This document shows positions 7,625-10,153 of a DNA stretch of 10,153 nucleotides, one piece after another. The stretch comes from Chloroflexota bacterium (lineage in GTDB: Bacteria > Chloroflexota > Dehalococcoidia > Tepidiformales > Tepidiformaceae). Positions within the stretch are counted from its first letter, which is position 1; every line of letters begins with the position of its first letter. Made by a program: the position numbers and the translations under genes. The notes below the pieces were generated by a model. That model was not told the origin of the DNA. It ran no database searches and worked only from the letters and a program-made list of their open reading frames with translations. Location: assembly GCA_021823905.1 (NCBI GenBank), contig JAKALX010000100.1, forward strand, positions 1 through 10,153, given 5' to 3'.

Positions 7625-8758
7625 TTGCCCAGGAGACCCAGGCCGGCCAGGCCGCAACCAACCCTGTTGTTCAGCGGCCTCACAGAGAAGCAGTGGCAGT
7701 TTCTGCGACTCCGCGCGTTCGACGAGTCCGATGCGGAGTCTGCCCGTGGAATCGGCAGCAGTCCACGCGTCGTCGAGTCATGGAAACGGCGCAACCCGTA
7801 CTTCCGGGCGCTCCACGCGTTCGCGGTGGCTCAACCACGCTTGTTCGCAAGCGGCCGCCTGTTCTGGTCGCTGCCGGCGGAGGCGGCGAAACCCCGCCTG
7901 CCCGCGCTCGCGGACTTCGACGTGCCGCTCGTGCAGTCCGGCCTGTTGCTGTCGCGCGAGCATCCGGACGCCTCGTTTGAGCGCGAGATGCGTCTACGCG
8001 CGCTGACGAGCAGCTCGCAGCCGGAGAATCAGCCACCGCCGGTCGATCTCGACGTGCCGGACCAGCACCGGGTGATCGCCGAGCCGGAGCGGGAGATGGA
8101 TGATGCGGAGCGCAGGCTCGCCGAAGCCCTCGGCGTCGAACACTGCCTCGTCCTCGGCTACTGGAACGGTGAGCCTTCGCCCGGCGAACGGTCCCGGTAC
8201 GAGAAGGCCGTCGACATCCCGAGCGCATTCACGCCGGGCTTTTGGATCGAGAAGTGGTATCCGGACCACGTCATCGCAACGAGCGCCGGCGTCATCGTGG
8301 TGGCGGAGGGGGCGCGTTCAGAGGGCGTGCTCTGTCCCGTCAAGCGGCGACGCGTGTGCCCGCTGGTGGATCGGCGACGCGTCGGGTCTGGATCGTGTTC
8401 GTACTGGGACTTCGCGCTGACGTCGTGGCTGCACATCGAGCCGCCGGACGGGAACACGCCAAGCCCGATCTGCCATCGCGAGTTCGCCATCGCACGGCTA
8501 CTCGTCTATCTCGCGGCCGCCACTCGCCGTGGATACGGCACGAGCGGTGGTCATGTCGCCGGCTTTCCGGTCATCGCTGTACGCGGCGAACCTGAACGGG
8601 CGTACTGGACGCCGCGCGCGGAGCGGTGGAACAAGAAGCTCGTCGATCCATGGCGGCGCATCCGTGTCGTCGATGCCGAAGTCCTCATCGGGGCGCTCGT
8701 GGGCCTCCGTGTCCGCGAGCGGCTGCCAGAGTGGAGGGGCGGTGCTCATGCGGACTGA
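7625..8758 (+). CDS. Unrecognised 377-aa protein with N-terminal HTH-like region
   Basis: The start is TTG with a strong ribosome site. After a Pro/Arg-rich leader, residues 19-57 (LTEKQWQFLRLRAF, AESARGIGSSPRVVESWKRR) resemble the homeodomain-like helix-turn-helix of phage terminase small subunits or transposase N-termini. A Pro-rich linker (about 130-155) leads to a second domain with LGVEHCLVLGYWNGE, FTPGFWIEKWYPDHVIATSA, a basic Cys pair (CPVKRRRVCPLV) and SYWDFALTSWLHIEPPDG. It ends around RIRVVDAEVLIGALVGLRVR. I do not recognise the second domain and see no nuclease, ATPase or recombinase motif. It is the first gene of an overlapping series that ends in a serine recombinase; its TGA lies 11 bp inside the next gene. 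A DNA-binding regulator or recombination partner is a context-based guess. Confidence 0.7.
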   Translation: MPRRPRPARPQPTLLFSGLTEKQWQFLRLRAFDESDAESARGIGSSPRVVESWKRRNPYFRALHAFAVAQPRLFASGRLFWSLPAEAAKPRLPALADFDVPLVQSGLLLSREHPDASFEREMRLRALTSSSQPENQPPPVDLDVPDQHRVIAEPEREMDDAERRLAEALGVEHCLVLGYWNGEPSPGERSRYEKAVDIPSAFTPGFWIEKWYPDHVIATSAGVIVVAEGARSEGVLCPVKRRRVCPLVDRRRVGSGSCSYWDFALTSWLHIEPPDGNTPSPICHREFAIARLLVYLAAATRRGYGTSGGHVAGFPVIAVRGEPERAYWTPRAERWNKKLVDPWRRIRVVDAEVLIGALVGLRVRERLPEWRGGAHAD

Positions 8759-8951
8759 GAAGCGCCTCCACGTGTGCGGTTCGGCGGCGGGTTCCTGGTG
8801 GCTCGGGCTCGCCGGCACGACGTCGCACGTCGTCGCGGAGCTGGAAGCACACGTCTGCATCCGCGTCGGCGTCTCCTCCGAGATCCATCGTTCATGGTCG
8901 AGGGGCCCGCGCTCGCTGCCAGCTCCTCAGGGAGAAGATGCCGAAGCGTGA
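8748..8951 (+). CDS. Hypothetical small protein (67 aa)
   Basis: The ATG at 8748 overlaps the end of the upstream gene by 11 bp and has GGAGGGG about 8 nt upstream. The product is MRTEKRLHVCGSAAGSWWLG..., then TTSHVVAELEAHVCIRVGVS and a polar tail (QGEDAEA). It has two cysteines and a WW pair, no membrane span and no known family. The overlap and ribosome site support expression together with its neighbours. Confidence 0.5.
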   Translation: MRTEKRLHVCGSAAGSWWLGLAGTTSHVVAELEAHVCIRVGVSSEIHRSWSRGPRSLPAPQGEDAEA

Positions 8952-9201
8952 TGGTGATGTGGCCGCCGATGTTGGCTCCCCGGACTTGCCCGCGGCTCTG
9001 ATCTACATTCTCACTGACATGTTGGAATCGGCGATTCAACGTGACGCCCGAGCCGCTCACGACGAGCCGCAGCATGCGACAATGCAAGAGGGTACCCATG
9101 CCACAAAGAGACGTCATCAGAGCAGCCGGATACGCACGCGTGTCGACCGAAGAACAGGCACGCGAAGGGTACGGCCTCGACGCGCAGCGCACCTCAATTG
9201 A
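8938..9201 (+). CDS. Hypothetical small protein (87 aa) overlapping the recombinase start
   Basis: The ATG at 8938 overlaps the previous frame by 14 bp and follows AGGGAG (3-nt gap, short). The first ~53 codons look protein-like and acidic: MPKRDGDVAADVGSPDLPAA, then ALIYILTDMLESAIQRDARA, a plausible amphipathic helix. From 9098 the frame shares DNA with the recombinase N-terminus and turns arginine-rich, which is what a shadow frame would give. It may be a real short gene whose tail overlaps by 104 bp, or a leader whose translation couples to the recombinase. Family unknown. Confidence 0.4.
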   Translation: MPKRDGDVAADVGSPDLPAALIYILTDMLESAIQRDARAAHDEPQHATMQEGTHATKRRHQSSRIRTRVDRRTGTRRVRPRRAAHLN

Positions 9202-10153
9202 GGCGTATTGCAAGGCACAGGGTTGGTCATTGGTCAATGTCTACATCGACGCTGGCGTCAGCGGGTCGTCGCAGCGTGGGCGGTTGGCGCTGGCACAACT
9301 GCTCGCTGCCGCTGAGTCGAAGAGCTTCGAACGTGTCGTGTTCTGGAAGCTCGATAGGCTGTCCCGGAGCCTTCGCGACGTGTTGGAGCTGAGCGACCGG
9401 CTTGAGAAGCAGGGGGTGCAGATCGTCTCGATACAGGAAGGAATCGATGCTGGTACACCCACCGGCCGGATGTACCGCAACATCATCGGGACGATGGCGG
9501 AGTTTGAGCGCGAGACGATCACCGAGCGCATCGAGCACGGCCTGGCGGAGAAGGCCCGCCAGGGTGAGTTGCTTGGTCCGGTGCCCGTCGGATACGTCCG
9601 TGCTGAGGACGGAGCGATCCGCGTTGACGCTGCGAATGCCGAGCTGGTCCGGCAAGCGTTCGAGCGCTACGCAACCGGCCGGTACTCGCTTCGAGATATG
9701 GCTGCGTGGTCACGCGACGTCGGGTTCAGGAGCAAGAATGGAAGGCCGCTCGACCGGATGGCGGTCGGCAAGATCCTCCGCAATGTGTCGTACACTGGCG
9801 TGGTTGCGCACCATCGCAGGCGAGGTGGGGGCGTGGTCGCCGATGCCGCGCACCCGGCAATCGTCGCCGCTGACCTGTTCGAGCGCGTTAGCCAGACACT
9901 CACGGCACGCAGCCGCGACTCTTCCACGAACCCGCGTCCGTTCGGGCGTTCGCCCTACCCTCTCTCTGCGACGGCGATCTGCGGTGCATGCGGCGCTCCC
10001 TTGAGCGGCGGTACGGGCGGAAAGCACGCGACCCGGTACATGCGGTGCTCGACGGCTGCGCGCAACGGCAGGCGCGCCTGTCGGCAGAAGATGGTACCCG
10101 CCGGGCTGCTCGAAGCACAGATCGGCGCCTACGTCTCGGGGATGCTGGTTGAC
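9098..10153 (+). CDS. Large serine recombinase (site-specific integrase), 3'-truncated by the window edge
   Basis: 352 codons are visible and still open at the window end. The resolvase/invertase catalytic domain (residues ~9-150) has GYARVSTEEQ with nucleophile Ser16, the arginine-containing FWKLDRLSRS (82-91), and TPTGRMYRNIIGTMAEFERE (120-139) leading into the long helix. The recombinase domain follows (about 160-265: PVPVGYVRAEDG..., KILRNVSYTGVV). Then comes a zinc ribbon with Cys295, Cys298, Cys317 and Cys328. All catalytic residues expected by eye are present, so it should cut and rejoin att sites via a Ser-DNA link. Start ATG 9098 has GAGGG 5 nt upstream. Codons use more A/T at third positions (TCA, ATT, GCA, TTG) than nearby genes, which suggests recent transfer. 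The coiled-coil part of the C-terminus is outside the window, so phage integrase and mobile-element recombinase cannot be separated. Confidence 0.95.
   Translation, partial: MPQRDVIRAAGYARVSTEEQAREGYGLDAQRTSIEAYCKAQGWSLVNVYIDAGVSGSSQRGRLALAQLLAAAESKSFERVVFWKLDRLSRSLRDVLELSDRLEKQGVQIVSIQEGIDAGTPTGRMYRNIIGTMAEFERETITERIEHGLAEKARQGELLGPVPVGYVRAEDGAIRVDAANAELVRQAFERYATGRYSLRDMAAWSRDVGFRSKNGRPLDRMAVGKILRNVSYTGVVAHHRRRGGGVVADAAHPAIVAADLFERVSQTLTARSRDSSTNPRPFGRSPYPLSATAICGACGAPLSGGTGGKHATRYMRCSTAARNGRRACRQKMVPAGLLEAQIGAYVSGMLVD

Noticed and set aside
8345..8382. 11-bp direct repeat CGGCGACGCGT inside the 377-aa gene
   Set aside because: In-frame, 27 bp apart, encoding two RRRV motifs; explained by arginine codons in GC-rich coding DNA.

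Overview
This is a GC-rich bacterial window that reads as an accessory or defense island with decayed phage genes, not core chromosome. Codons end mostly in G or C. GTG and TTG starts are used, and most genes with a clear start have a Shine-Dalgarno sequence. The mix of a type I R subunit, a DUF433/DUF5615 pair, a short LAGLIDADG gene and a DnaE2-type tail would fit Chloroflexota or Actinomycetota, but this is a guess from gene content. Nothing here fixes the taxon.

Layout, left to right. (1) 1-2534, plus strand: the helicase and C-terminal part of a type I restriction enzyme HsdR subunit, whose nuclease end lies outside the window. (2) 2535-3112: a gene-poor stretch with two weak minus-strand reading frames, one encoding a one-helix membrane peptide. 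(3) 3113-3448, plus strand: a small PD-(D/E)XK nuclease resembling a Holliday-junction resolvase. (4) 3706-4398, minus strand: a C-terminal remnant of a DnaE2-type DNA polymerase III alpha subunit, followed by an unrecognised 98-residue gene. (5) 4896-5567, plus strand: a DUF433 + DUF5615 (PIN-like) toxin-antitoxin-type pair, bracketed by two 62-bp direct repeats. (6) 5624-7488, minus strand: a compact phage-like cluster in the order ATPase (Sak4/AAA_24-like, cut off at Walker A), unknown 147-residue protein, LAGLIDADG endonuclease, and a gene tail. The first three genes are joined by ATGA overlaps. (7) 7497-7543: an imperfect palindrome overlapping a candidate promoter, at the point where the ATPase gene is broken. 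(8) 7625-10153, plus strand: four successively overlapping reading frames ending in a large serine recombinase that runs off the window. The first encodes an unrecognised 377-residue protein with a helix-turn-helix-like N-terminus.

How it may fit together (inference): the minus-strand genes (Sak4-like ATPase, homing endonuclease, DnaE-type polymerase tail), perhaps with the plus-strand resolvase-like nuclease, look like a degraded phage replication/recombination module. A toxin-antitoxin pair sits inside it and a serine-recombinase element abuts it. The repeats around the toxin-antitoxin pair and the truncated ATPase beside the recombinase operon are the two places where the history of rearrangement can be read. 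The best candidates for something undescribed are the 377-residue protein and its two small overlapping companions upstream of the recombinase.
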